Below, in pieces: positions 1 to 7,842 of a stretch of DNA of 64,000 bases. This DNA is from Methanospirillum hungatei JF-1 (GTDB taxonomy: Archaea; Halobacteriota; Methanomicrobia; Methanomicrobiales; Methanospirillaceae), in assembly GCF_000013445.1 (NCBI RefSeq), contig NC_007796.1, positions 248,001-312,000 of the forward strand, written 5' to 3'. The translations under genes were made by a program, and so were the position numbers. How positions within the stretch are numbered: the stretch's first letter is position 1; every line of letters begins with the position of its first letter. The notes under the pieces were generated by a model, which did not search any database, was not told the origin of the DNA, and saw only the letters and a program-made list of their open reading frames with translations.

Positions 1-117
1 TATTCTGCAGGAACCTGTAAGGATGTTACTCCGGAGATGATCCATGATGTCTATGGTGTTCAGACAGCAATTAATGAGATGTATGGATATCCGGTTGTTA
101 TCCCGTTAACTGGATAA
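1..117 (+). CDS. FecE/BtuD-type ABC ATPase, C-terminal end only
   Basis: The window opens inside a reading frame that ends with TAA at 115-117. The visible 38 residues read as the tail of an iron-siderophore/cobalamin ABC ATPase: a TPEMIHDVYGV segment (the usual 'T.E.i..vYG' near the end of FecE/BtuD proteins) followed by a short hydrophobic end. The tails of the ATPases at 23.7 kb (TPEIIEDVYGLPV) and 35.4 kb (TSELIHEVFRI) match it, which supports the family call. The start, the P-loop and any partner permease lie upstream and cannot be judged. The DrrA-like gene begins only 8 bases downstream. Confidence 0.7.
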   Translation, partial: YSAGTCKDVTPEMIHDVYGVQTAINEMYGYPVVIPLTG

Positions 118-124
118 ATGATAT

Positions 125-1117
125 ATGGCATCTATTATTGAAACACACGATCTTACCAAACGATTCGGTTCACACACTGCCGTGAACAATATATCTCTGA
201 CTATCCAGAAAGGAGAGGTTTTCGGACTACTCGGACCGAATGGTGCGGGCAAAACCACTTTTTTATCTATGCTCTGTACCATCCTGAAACCCTCCTCCGG
301 TTCTGCACAAATAAACGGGTTTGATATTATTCGTGAATCGGCTCAGGTCCGCAAGTCAATAGGTATTGTTTTTCAGGATCCAAGTGTTGATTCTGATATG
401 ACATCCCGTGAAAACCTCCAGATGCATGCTGATCTCTATGGGGTTCCGATTTCTGAGCAGAATGTGCGGATTTACGAGGTTCTAGAACTCGTCGGATTAT
501 CTGATCGGGCTGATGATTTCATGTATACCTATTCCGGAGGGATGCGAAGAAGACTGGAAATCGCCCGTGGCCTGCTCCATTATCCCCGTGTTTTGTTTCT
601 TGATGAACCCACCATCGGTCTGGATCCCAGGAGCCGTGAACATATCTGGGATTATATCAGAAAATTGCGAAAAAGAGAAGAGATGACCATTATTCTGACC
701 ACTCATTACATGGAGGAGGCAGACCGGCTTTGTGATAGAGTTGCAATTATTGATAAGGGAAGCATAGTTGCGATGGACACGCCTTCATTATTAAAACAGG
801 AAGTAGCAGGAGATACTATCATAATGGGTTCTGATCAGATCCAGAATCTGTCAGACGTGCTGATACGGGATAATATTGTACAAGATGTGTCCTTTCAGGG
901 GTCAGAAATTAAAATTTTTGTGCAGAATGCTCAATTCCTCCTTCCCCGAATTGTCGAATCAGCAGTTCATGCAGGGATACGGATTGACCATATTACCATC
1001 ACCCATCCGGATATGAATGACGTCTTCATCCATTATACAGGAAAAGACCTGGGTGGGGGAGAGGTACGGGAGCAGACCGGCAGGGTTGCCATGATGAAGA
1101 GGCGGAGAGCCAGATGA
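125..1117 (+). CDS. ABC-2 type exporter ATP-binding protein (DrrA-like)
   Basis: Cytoplasmic ATPase of a two-gene ABC exporter. Walker A GPNGAGKT is at residues 37-44, the signature SGGM at 137-140, and Walker B LFLDEP at 157-162, followed by the H-loop TTHYMEEAD. The roughly 100 residues after the core match the C-terminal extension of daunorubicin-resistance (DrrA) and CcmA-type ATPases. At 330 residues it has the usual length. The ATG follows the previous stop by a few bases. Its TGA overlaps the ATG of the permease at 1114, so the two are surely translated together. The substrate cannot be read from the sequence; drugs, lipids or small metabolites are all possible. Confidence 0.9.
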   Translation: MASIIETHDLTKRFGSHTAVNNISLTIQKGEVFGLLGPNGAGKTTFLSMLCTILKPSSGSAQINGFDIIRESAQVRKSIGIVFQDPSVDSDMTSRENLQMHADLYGVPISEQNVRIYEVLELVGLSDRADDFMYTYSGGMRRRLEIARGLLHYPRVLFLDEPTIGLDPRSREHIWDYIRKLRKREEMTIILTTHYMEEADRLCDRVAIIDKGSIVAMDTPSLLKQEVAGDTIIMGSDQIQNLSDVLIRDNIVQDVSFQGSEIKIFVQNAQFLLPRIVESAVHAGIRIDHITITHPDMNDVFIHYTGKDLGGGEVREQTGRVAMMKRRRAR

Positions 1118-1869
1118 GTGAACTTCGGGGAATTTACACCCTGTGGCTTCGGGAAGTCAAGAAATTCCTGCGGGAAAAACCCAGGCTATTAAACGCCATC
1201 TGTCAGCCTCTGTTATGGCTTTTTATCTTTGGAACCGGGATGCGATTTTCATCTGGTATGCCTGGAATAAATTACCAGGAGTTTATCTTCCCCGGACTGG
1301 TTGTCCAGGCAATGTTGTTTACTGCTATGTTCATGGGAGTGTCGGTCATATGGGACCGGGAATTCGGGTTTCTAAAAGAGATCCTCGTCTCTCCTATCTC
1401 AAGAACGTCAGTCTTTCTGGGGAAAATGCTTGGCGTCAGTACAGATGTAATGATCCAGGGGATTATCATATTTCCTTTTGCGTATCTGATTGGAATACCG
1501 GTTACTGTGTTCATGGTTTTCGAGGCTCTGCCACTTATGATCCTGATAACAACCGGTCTTGTGTGTATTGGCCTTACCTTTGCAAGCCTGATGAAAAGTT
1601 TTGAGGGATTCGGGCTAATTCAGACGTTTATCAATCTCCCGATGTTCTTTTTAAGCGGGGCACTCTTTCCGCTTGCCAATGTTCCAATCTGGCTTCAATG
1701 GGCGAGTTATCTAAATCCTCTCACCTATGGTGTTGATGCCCTCCGGACGGTTATGATGGGAGATACCTGGGTGCAGCTCTTTCCGATGGAACTGGATATC
1801 CTGGTCCTGGTTTGTTTTGACATCATTATGTTCATCATCGGAAAAACAGCATTCTGCAGGACAGAATAG
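1114..1869 (+). CDS. ABC-2 type exporter permease
   Basis: Membrane partner of the upstream ATPase. It is 251 residues with about six hydrophobic segments, an N-terminal amphipathic stretch (LWLREVKKFLREKPR) before the first helix, and the ABC-2 motif region near FFLSGALFPLANVP in the second half, where ABC-2 permeases (DrrB/NodJ type) carry their signature. It starts at an ATG overlapping the ATPase stop (ATGA). No third subunit or regulator follows; the next genes are on the opposite strand. The export direction is family knowledge and the cargo is unknown. Confidence 0.9.
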   Translation: MSELRGIYTLWLREVKKFLREKPRLLNAICQPLLWLFIFGTGMRFSSGMPGINYQEFIFPGLVVQAMLFTAMFMGVSVIWDREFGFLKEILVSPISRTSVFLGKMLGVSTDVMIQGIIIFPFAYLIGIPVTVFMVFEALPLMILITTGLVCIGLTFASLMKSFEGFGLIQTFINLPMFFLSGALFPLANVPIWLQWASYLNPLTYGVDALRTVMMGDTWVQLFPMELDILVLVCFDIIMFIIGKTAFCRTE

Positions 1870-1905
1870 TCCAACTTGGTCACACAATCTGGTTGAAACC
1901 AGGAT

Positions 1906-2517
1906 TTAATCATCCTGGTATTTTTTCGCGATGGGATCGACATTATGCGGGAACATCGCACTGAATGGATCCGAACGTCCAGTGTCAGTTACGGTGCAAT
2001 AATGCATACTGGTATCAGATCCGGTCATGAGGAGTGGTTCTGCCCGTTCAACATCCCATGAACCATCCGGCCTGTATATCTCATCAAGAATCTCAAGATG
2101 TACAACTTTCCCGATAATGAGGATGTATGATGGCTCTTCAATGAGTTTATCCAATGTACATTCCATCCATGCATAACAGCCCATTATTCCCGGGGGTTTT
2201 ACGACGACTGATGGTTTCTCATCAAGACCGGCTGAAATAAATTCATCCTCTTCCGGAGGAGAAATTCGGGCAGTCGGGATGACTGCATCAGTTAAGTCGG
2301 TTGTAGCCATGTTGATGACGAACTCCCCGGTTTCCTTAATATTGTCAAGGGTATCCCGTCGTTTGGCGGTTGCGATGCAGACCAGATCAAGTGGTCGTAA
2401 TATGGGCATGACACAGGAATATGGTGCAATATTTCTGATGCCTTTTGAACTGATCGTTGAGATAAGGGTTATTGGAAGGGGAAATACAGATTCCCTCTTC
2501 ATTGGTTTAAGCTTCAT
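1906..2517 (-). CDS. flavin reductase-like FMN-binding protein
   Basis: A 203-residue protein of the flavin-reductase-like (DIM6/NTAB) family, which binds FMN as a split-barrel dimer. Typical features are the N-terminal segment passing from PLPITLIST to IAPYSCVMPI, the stretch KRRDTLDNIKETGEFVIN, and the GCYAWMECTLDKLIEEP region with VVHLEI after it. Methanogens carry many such proteins as flavin or ferric reductases or iron-sulfur flavoprotein relatives; no specific substrate is visible. It lies 25 bases downstream of a methyltransferase on the same strand and is probably cotranscribed with it. Confidence 0.85.
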   Translation of the reverse strand: MKLKPMKRESVFPLPITLISTISSKGIRNIAPYSCVMPILRPLDLVCIATAKRRDTLDNIKETGEFVINMATTDLTDAVIPTARISPPEEDEFISAGLDEKPSVVVKPPGIMGCYAWMECTLDKLIEEPSYILIIGKVVHLEILDEIYRPDGSWDVERAEPLLMTGSDTSMHYCTVTDTGRSDPFSAMFPHNVDPIAKKYQDD

Positions 2518-2542
2518 AATTGTATCTTCTCCTGATGTAAAT

Positions 2543-3433
2543 TCAGGGTTTTGTGTTCTGTTCTCTTACATCCCAGACCATCATGCCGGTTATTACCTGT
2601 GATCGGGCAAGGTATTTTCCATCTTGTGCATGGGGGGTGATATACTCCCTGATACGGTCTTTCATCTGGTCATCAATCTGTCTTGTGGTGCTGAAAAAAC
2701 CAGCAGCAGTCTCAATATACTCATCTATCGTCTCGTAATTACTCCAGTCATCCTCAAGAAGGGATACTTCCGGCCGGTATCCGAGCAGATACAGGTACAT
2801 GAACGGGAGGTAAAACCCATGGGGTGATTCTTTGAACTCCTCATGAAACAGAGTTTTGTAGAGGTCATAGTATGAGGGATCCCATTTTCGATGAACCCAT
2901 CCACTGTAATAGCAGATTCCTTTTGCCGTTTCAAGCATGAGGGAGAGATCATGGGGATTCCTGACTGCTGGTGTCATGGATGCAATAACAAGATCAAATT
3001 TCTTTCGAAATCCTTCCTCATCAGGATTGATTGTGTCCCAGGATTTTAAGATTGTCTGAATGGTGACGTTCTCCTCATCTGCCCGTTTATTTAATTTTTT
3101 CAGCATCTCATCTGAAAAATCAAGGGCGGTCACGTGAGCACCCATATGTGCAAGTGGGATTGAGAGAGAACCAGTTCCGGCACCGATGTCAAGAACCTGG
3201 GATCCTTTTATGTCAATGCCTGTACTGATAATCAGGTCCAATATCCTTTTCAGTCTGGCTTCTTCTTTTTCCTGGGGTGTGTCCCGGGCATATCGGTGAG
3301 CCATATGGTTCCAGAACGCGGGAGTCAAAGGTCCTTTCTTGTTTCCGGTTTGGGTTGTCTTTTCCCAGAATGCAGCCCAACACCGCGAATTGTCGTTTTC
3401 ATTCAGATTTTCTGTCATAGGTATCATTCTCAA
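2543..3433 (-). CDS. class I SAM-dependent methyltransferase
   Basis: A 296-residue cytoplasmic methyltransferase. Motif I is LDIGAGTGSLSIP at about 81-93, the motif II acid is in VTALDFSDEML, and FDLVIASMTPAV is the later sheet. The C-terminal part (GWVHRKWDPSYYDLY onward) resembles the methyltransferase at 22.8 kb in layout, including the hydrophobic region after motif IV and the 'W..Y.sid' region, so the two are paralogs. This subfamily recurs beside metal and cobalamin importers in this window. The substrate is unknown. Two in-frame ATGs lie 15 bases apart at the start and I cannot choose between them. The flavin reductase follows in the same direction. Confidence 0.85.
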   Translation of the reverse strand: MRMIPMTENLNENDNSRCWAAFWEKTTQTGNKKGPLTPAFWNHMAHRYARDTPQEKEEARLKRILDLIISTGIDIKGSQVLDIGAGTGSLSIPLAHMGAHVTALDFSDEMLKKLNKRADEENVTIQTILKSWDTINPDEEGFRKKFDLVIASMTPAVRNPHDLSLMLETAKGICYYSGWVHRKWDPSYYDLYKTLFHEEFKESPHGFYLPFMYLYLLGYRPEVSLLEDDWSNYETIDEYIETAAGFFSTTRQIDDQMKDRIREYITPHAQDGKYLARSQVITGMMVWDVREQNTKP

Positions 3434-3824
3434 GGAATAGTCTGGTTTTTTTGCATAGTAGGTTTATGAAGATACTATGTATTTTATATCAGATCGTAAG
3501 AATACTTTCTGATTTAATCACAAAAGATGAGATGCTGATCAAGGCTTAATATACTGAGATGATAATAACAATTCATCTATCGATAATTTTTTGGTTTCTG
3601 TTTAAATTTTCAGGAAATCTTGAAAAATAGGTCACACATTTTAGTCTTATGTCGCATCTTATTTACACATATACAATCTTCCTTTCATGATCCTTCATGA
3701 GAGTAATGTGATGAATTCATGCATGACAGCTTTATGGCCTGATACCTAACAGAGCCAAAATCAGTGTTACTTATCAAGAATACATTTTCAAATACAAATC
3801 GATACCTTTATATATTTTCTGCGC
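3434..3824. other. intergenic region, probably partly IS left end
   Basis: AT-rich DNA with no supported gene between the methyltransferase and the IS4-type transposase. A TATA-like TTTATATA lies near 3807-3815, about 50 bases ahead of the transposase start. A weak inverted match between GATACCTAACAGAGC (about 3741) and the reverse complement of 5259-5273 might mark the element ends, but only 11 of 15 bases agree and I find no target duplication. Confidence 0.3.
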
Positions 3825-3850
3825 CGCCCTACGGTGAGCACCGTCGGGCG
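3825..3850 (+). promoter_or_regulatory. hairpin immediately upstream of the transposase start
   Basis: Two 12-base arms with a single mismatch (CGCCCTACGGTG and CACCGTCGGGCG) surround a two-base centre, ending 11 bases before the transposase ATG. It is strikingly GC-rich in an AT-rich context. Such structures ahead of IS transposase genes are known to hide the start site in read-through transcripts; that role here is inference. It could also be an operator. Confidence 0.5.
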
Positions 3851-3861
3851 ACCTAAAGAAT

Positions 3862-5220
3862 ATGAAGAAGCCTTCTTCTAAGGGTCTAAAAAACCTAAAA
3901 TCTTGGGTATTTCAAAAATTTACCTTTGATTTTATTGAAAAGACAGCTCGGGAAACAGGATTTATGCAGAGAAAAAGGAAACTCGATCCTGTTCTTTTGA
4001 TATTTACCCTCATTTTTGGAGTCAGCAGTCATATGAAACCCACATTAGACGAGATCCATCGTCATTATATTGACCTTGATGATAATCCAAAGATACTAAC
4101 CTCAATTCGTAACCAAAGTTTCAGGAAGCGGTTTAATTTAAAATTAGTAGATTTTCTGAAATCACTGATGGAACATTATATAGATCAAATGGTTCATCAG
4201 TCTCCTGCTCATTTAAAGGGAATTGTAGGGGGTTTCAAAGATATTTTAGTTCAAGACAGCAGTATTATTCGAATTAGTAAAAAACTCTATGAATTGCATC
4301 CTGCAGCACGTTCTCGCGATGAATCTGCTGGATTAAAGATCCATGCAATTTATAGTGTTGTTTCTAATTCAGTAAAAAATGCAATTATAACAACAGAAAG
4401 GGTTCATGACTCTAAGATGTTAAAAATTGGACCTGAAATAGAGAATATTCTCCTAATAAACGACCTGGGATACTATTCTCTAAAAATTTTCTCTAAAATT
4501 CAACAATATGGAGGTTTTTTTGTTAGTAGAATAAAAAGCAATGCTGTTTTTAAGGTTGTTTCAATCAATTCAGGACCTTCTGAAATAACATCAATTGTTG
4601 ATCATATTCGTTTTAAAAGCATTAATGGCTACGATTTTTTAGATCTAATGCCAAAAAAAGGAGTTTATGATCTCATTTGTTCATTTCATGTTGGAGACAA
4701 GCGGATTAACAAAATTAAAACTCCAATTTTTCAAGAATTCAGGGTAATTTGTACCTGGAATCCTCTTACTGAAAAATGGCACCTCTATATCACAAATATC
4801 AGTAAAGAGTTATTTTCGGCTGATGATATTTATGATTTATACCGATTTCGTTGGGTGATTGAACTTATTTTTAAGGAATTAAAAGGGGATTACGACCTTG
4901 GAAAAATGTTTCTCGGAAATGAGCCAATGGCGTTTATTCACATTTATTCCATGTTACTACGGTTTATTATTAGCAGAGATCTGTTTTCCTGGATTGTATC
5001 TACGTCTCGAAAAAATGATAAAGGAAAATATACCCCGATGTTATGGTCAAAAGTATTTTCAGAGAAAGGATTGGAGTTTTTGAGTGTTTTGAATCAAAAT
5101 TTATTTGGCAAAGGGAACGTAAACAAACGATGGGTTAAATTAGAAAAATCACTGCGGCACCTTGCAAAAAGCCGCAACATAAAAGAAACTCTCTCATTGA
5201 AATTTTCTGAAATTTTGTAG
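3862..5220 (+). CDS. IS4-family DDE transposase
   Basis: A 452-residue transposase. The DDE pieces are visible: Asp in KDILVQDSSIIRI, Asp in LLINDLGYY, and the IS4 signature Y-x2-R-x3-E-x6-K in YRFRWVIELIFKELK, near residue 330. The length is normal and the frame is open, so the gene may be active. Codon use is more AT-rich than its neighbours, as for the other elements here. Element ends could not be fixed. It lies directly upstream of the hcg cluster and may have separated hcgD-G from other hcg genes. Confidence 0.9.
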   Translation: MKKPSSKGLKNLKSWVFQKFTFDFIEKTARETGFMQRKRKLDPVLLIFTLIFGVSSHMKPTLDEIHRHYIDLDDNPKILTSIRNQSFRKRFNLKLVDFLKSLMEHYIDQMVHQSPAHLKGIVGGFKDILVQDSSIIRISKKLYELHPAARSRDESAGLKIHAIYSVVSNSVKNAIITTERVHDSKMLKIGPEIENILLINDLGYYSLKIFSKIQQYGGFFVSRIKSNAVFKVVSINSGPSEITSIVDHIRFKSINGYDFLDLMPKKGVYDLICSFHVGDKRINKIKTPIFQEFRVICTWNPLTEKWHLYITNISKELFSADDIYDLYRFRWVIELIFKELKGDYDLGKMFLGNEPMAFIHIYSMLLRFIISRDLFSWIVSTSRKNDKGKYTPMLWSKVFSEKGLEFLSVLNQNLFGKGNVNKRWVKLEKSLRHLAKSRNIKETLSLKFSEIL

Positions 5221-5446
5221 GTCTTTATCTTCGGATCGATAGTCTGAAGGAGGGTTATGTACTATTAGTTATCGTTAAAAAACCGGAAAATACTCGTAAT
5301 TCTCTCTTTTTTTCTATCGTCTCTTTGAAGTTTCAATGATTGTAGTTTAGACCACTATAGTGAGACATTTGCGCGTCTGGGTTAAAGAAATGGATCAGAG
5401 AAGTATCTCTATCTTCATGATAAGACATACAGTGTAATACGAATTA

Positions 5447-5824
5447 TTGAAAAATTATGCCTCAAGATCTGGATTAATCTACAAAGCTGTCTTACATGAA
5501 TCCCTCTTCACAGCCATGGGGACGAGGCATAAAGGAATCCTCCGGACATTCGGACTGGGATCGAAGACATCCGGCACGATGACCCTTACCCTGGAGGTTA
5601 TCCGTTCCAGTATGAATGCGGCATTACAGGAAGAAGGGGTTTTATATTGCTCATCTCATCTTGATTTTTTTGAACGAATGATCTTTAAAGAGAACGATCT
5701 GGATAAATTTTTCACACAATTGCTACGATCAGCCCTGATAATATCATCTCTGAAAGATGTTGATCCCGATGCAATACTTAAGAGATATCTCAGCCGGATT
5801 TTGTGCCAGATAGATGGGGCATAG
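5447..5824 (+). CDS. hypothetical protein ahead of hcgD
   Basis: A 125-residue open frame from a TTG; a later ATG at 5514 would give about 103 residues (MGTRHKGILRTFGLGSKTSG). I do not recognise it with certainty. It ends within the first codons of the hcgD frame, so it looks like the upstream gene of the hcg operon. A motif-like TSGTMTLTLEVIRSSMNAAL is followed by an alpha-helical tail. It has no signal peptide or membrane segment. Position suggests a role in FeGP-cofactor synthesis or a remnant of a longer hcg gene (hcgB or hcgC) cut by the IS upstream; I could not confirm either. Confidence 0.5.
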   Translation: MKNYASRSGLIYKAVLHESLFTAMGTRHKGILRTFGLGSKTSGTMTLTLEVIRSSMNAALQEEGVLYCSSHLDFFERMIFKENDLDKFFTQLLRSALIISSLKDVDPDAILKRYLSRILCQIDGA

Positions 5825-5832
5825 GATTTCCA

Positions 5833-6597
5833 ATGAAGGCTGTTGAACTTTTCTCCCGGTTCGAGCAGGATATTCCACCATCTTATGCAGTACCGGGTGA
5901 TCAAAACGGGTATATTGGAACTTTGGATCCTCATATCTTCGATGTTCAGAAAATACTTGTTCTGATGGATTATATTCTGCCAGAATCACCAAACATTGAC
6001 TATTCTCTCTATGATTTGCTTGTACTTCACCATCCTCCGCCTATATCTCCGGTAATTCCTACATATGTTATTCATTCCAATTGGGATATTGTCACGGGTG
6101 GTGCATGTGATGCTCTAGCAGATGCCCTAAACATTACCTCTTTCGATGTTCTGGATGAATCAACTGGAATCGGAAGAATTGGGGGAATTGATCGGGAGAC
6201 AGAAGATATTATCACTCAGGGTCGGTTTATTCATGAAATCATGGCAACGCTCAGAGTCCATGATATTCGGACCGTGAACTGTAACCGATTTCAACCGGTT
6301 GGTACAATCTGCGTTATATCAGGTTTTGGACTTACTCCTCCTCTCATATCAAAAGCGATCAGCAAAGGAGTGGATATCGTTGTATCCGGCGATTTAACCC
6401 ATCCTGGGGCGGTTCTTGCAAAGAATGCAAACATTACCCTCATTGATGCGACTCATCATGCAACTGAATTGCCCGGATTGTACCGGCTTGGTGAAATGAT
6501 CTCATCATATGGCCTGGACGTACAGGTTAGAAATTTTGGCATCCCATGGACGAGGAGTGTGAACAGGGGTGTCAGGAGAGAGTATGACAATCATTGA
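5833..6597 (+). CDS. hcgD: Nif3-like protein, HcgD of FeGP cofactor synthesis
   Basis: A Nif3/NGG1p-interacting-factor-3 family protein of about 254 residues. Metal ligands typical of the family are visible: DLLVLHHPP (His66-His67), HSNWD (81-85) and DATHHATE (205-212), plus the SGDLTH segment before the last motif. HcgD binds two irons and is thought to deliver iron to the guanylylpyridinol cofactor of [Fe]-hydrogenase (Hmd). The identification rests on the following order of hcgE, hcgF and hcgG; a stand-alone Nif3 protein would be the alternative. I prefer ATG 5833, matching the family N-terminus (MKAVELF), to the GTG at 5803. Confidence 0.8.
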   Translation: MKAVELFSRFEQDIPPSYAVPGDQNGYIGTLDPHIFDVQKILVLMDYILPESPNIDYSLYDLLVLHHPPPISPVIPTYVIHSNWDIVTGGACDALADALNITSFDVLDESTGIGRIGGIDRETEDIITQGRFIHEIMATLRVHDIRTVNCNRFQPVGTICVISGFGLTPPLISKAISKGVDIVVSGDLTHPGAVLAKNANITLIDATHHATELPGLYRLGEMISSYGLDVQVRNFGIPWTRSVNRGVRREYDNH

Positions 6598-7228
6598 GAT
6601 GGAAAACCAGAAAATTCCGAGGGGTCATGTCACTCTGGTTGGCCTTGGAAGACTTGGATTTCGCATAGCATTGGATCTTATTCAGGTACATCGGGGTGGT
6701 CCGAAAAAGATCACAGTGATAGATGGACAGAAGATATCAGCAGAGGACATCATATTTCGGATGAATGGGGGCACAATCGGAGAATATAAAGTCGATCTCC
6801 TGCACCAGTTGTCACATCCACAAAATACACGTCAAATTGAAACCATCCATGAAAACATTGCACCCCATAATCTTGACCTGATTACTGGTGATGTGGTTAG
6901 CATTCAGATTGCTGGAGGCGATACCCTTCCGGTTACTGCGATGATCGTTGCTCATGCCCATTCCTATGGTGCCAAAACTATCAGTACCATGGGTGTATCT
7001 GGTATCGGTAATGAGCAGATCAGAGCCCTGGATATCGATTCAGCTGACCCTCATAATCCGATTGTGAAATCTCTTCGTGACCAGCAGATTAAGGGCCACA
7101 TATTAGTTGGGACCGGAAAACTCATCCGTGACTGGGAACCGGTGACCCCCCATATCCTGGATCGGGTTTCTGAGGTAATGACGGCAGAAATTTTAACACT
7201 CCTTCATGAAACATGGTTATCAGGGTAG
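6584..7228 (+). CDS. hcgE: ThiF/E1-like adenylyltransferase HcgE
   Basis: A ThiF/MoeB/E1-type enzyme of about 214 residues. The Rossmann nucleotide-binding loop is VGLGRLGFR near the N-terminus. The following strand, ITVIDGQKIS, ends in the acidic residue that binds ribose, and the conserved RMNGGTIGEYK region follows. In FeGP cofactor synthesis HcgE uses ATP to adenylate the carboxyl group of guanylylpyridinol. The start ATG at 6584 overlaps the end of hcgD by 14 bases and has AGGAG very close upstream; GTG 6569 or ATG 6599 are alternatives. The 3' end overlaps hcgF. Confidence 0.8.
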   Translation: MTIIEMENQKIPRGHVTLVGLGRLGFRIALDLIQVHRGGPKKITVIDGQKISAEDIIFRMNGGTIGEYKVDLLHQLSHPQNTRQIETIHENIAPHNLDLITGDVVSIQIAGGDTLPVTAMIVAHAHSYGAKTISTMGVSGIGNEQIRALDIDSADPHNPIVKSLRDQQIKGHILVGTGKLIRDWEPVTPHILDRVSEVMTAEILTLLHETWLSG

Positions 7229-7737
7229 CCCTTGCAGAATGTTTTACGCATGGGTTAATCTCACGTGAGATTCATGCATTTTCCATGGGATATCCCCTTA
7301 CGTATCATTGGAGCACTGACCCGGAAGACTTTCCAATATCGGTGATAGCTGGTCTTTTCATCCCGACATTGTCAGGCATTCGGACTATTCTTCACTTTGA
7401 GCCCCTTCCTCCTGCTGAAGTAATAAATGACATTAAGATATACAACCAGGACCAGGATCTGCTAATGGCTTTTTTGATGGCCCAGGCAGTAAAAAATCTG
7501 ACCTGTGCAGATATTGGCATCGGAACCTGTGCCGGTGTCGGGAAAGGGGGGATAGCCCTGGTCTATGAGAAGGGAAGTGAGGTAATTACATCAGAACACT
7601 ATGCTGATCTCCGATTCTCATCTGCATGTGAGATCATGTCCAGACAGAAATCCGGGGTAGTGATGTGTCTTCGCCATTTTGAATCCATATTGAATACAAA
7701 ATTTAAGAATTGTCAGAAAATTATTCCCAGTAATTAA
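7213..7737 (+). CDS. hcgF: HcgF, FeGP cofactor biosynthesis protein
   Basis: A 174-residue protein overlapping the end of hcgE by 16 bases. Recognisable features are the start ALAECFTHGLISREIHAF, a central loop STDPEDFPISVIAGLF, and the conserved ADIGIGTCAGVGKGGIA, where a Cys sits in a glycine-rich segment. In HcgF a cysteine forms a thioester with the guanylylpyridinol carboxyl group activated by HcgE; whether the Cys in GTCAGVG is that residue is inference. About 100 AT-rich bases separate it from hcgG. Confidence 0.75.
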   Translation: MVIRVALAECFTHGLISREIHAFSMGYPLTYHWSTDPEDFPISVIAGLFIPTLSGIRTILHFEPLPPAEVINDIKIYNQDQDLLMAFLMAQAVKNLTCADIGIGTCAGVGKGGIALVYEKGSEVITSEHYADLRFSSACEIMSRQKSGVVMCLRHFESILNTKFKNCQKIIPSN

Positions 7738-7842
7738 CGAATAGGTATATTCTTAAATTTAATGTATATCATATTAATAAATGCAAAAATACTAAAATTT
7801 TTAACACATATTCATATGTATAAAATTTTTTTGGGTTGTATT

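Noticed and set aside
3741-5273. Exact ends of the IS4-type element
   Set aside because: The best candidate repeats match at only 11 of 15 bases and no target duplication was found.
5447-5824. Naming the ORF hcgB or hcgC
   Set aside because: Location fits, but I could not match any remembered motif of those families with confidence.
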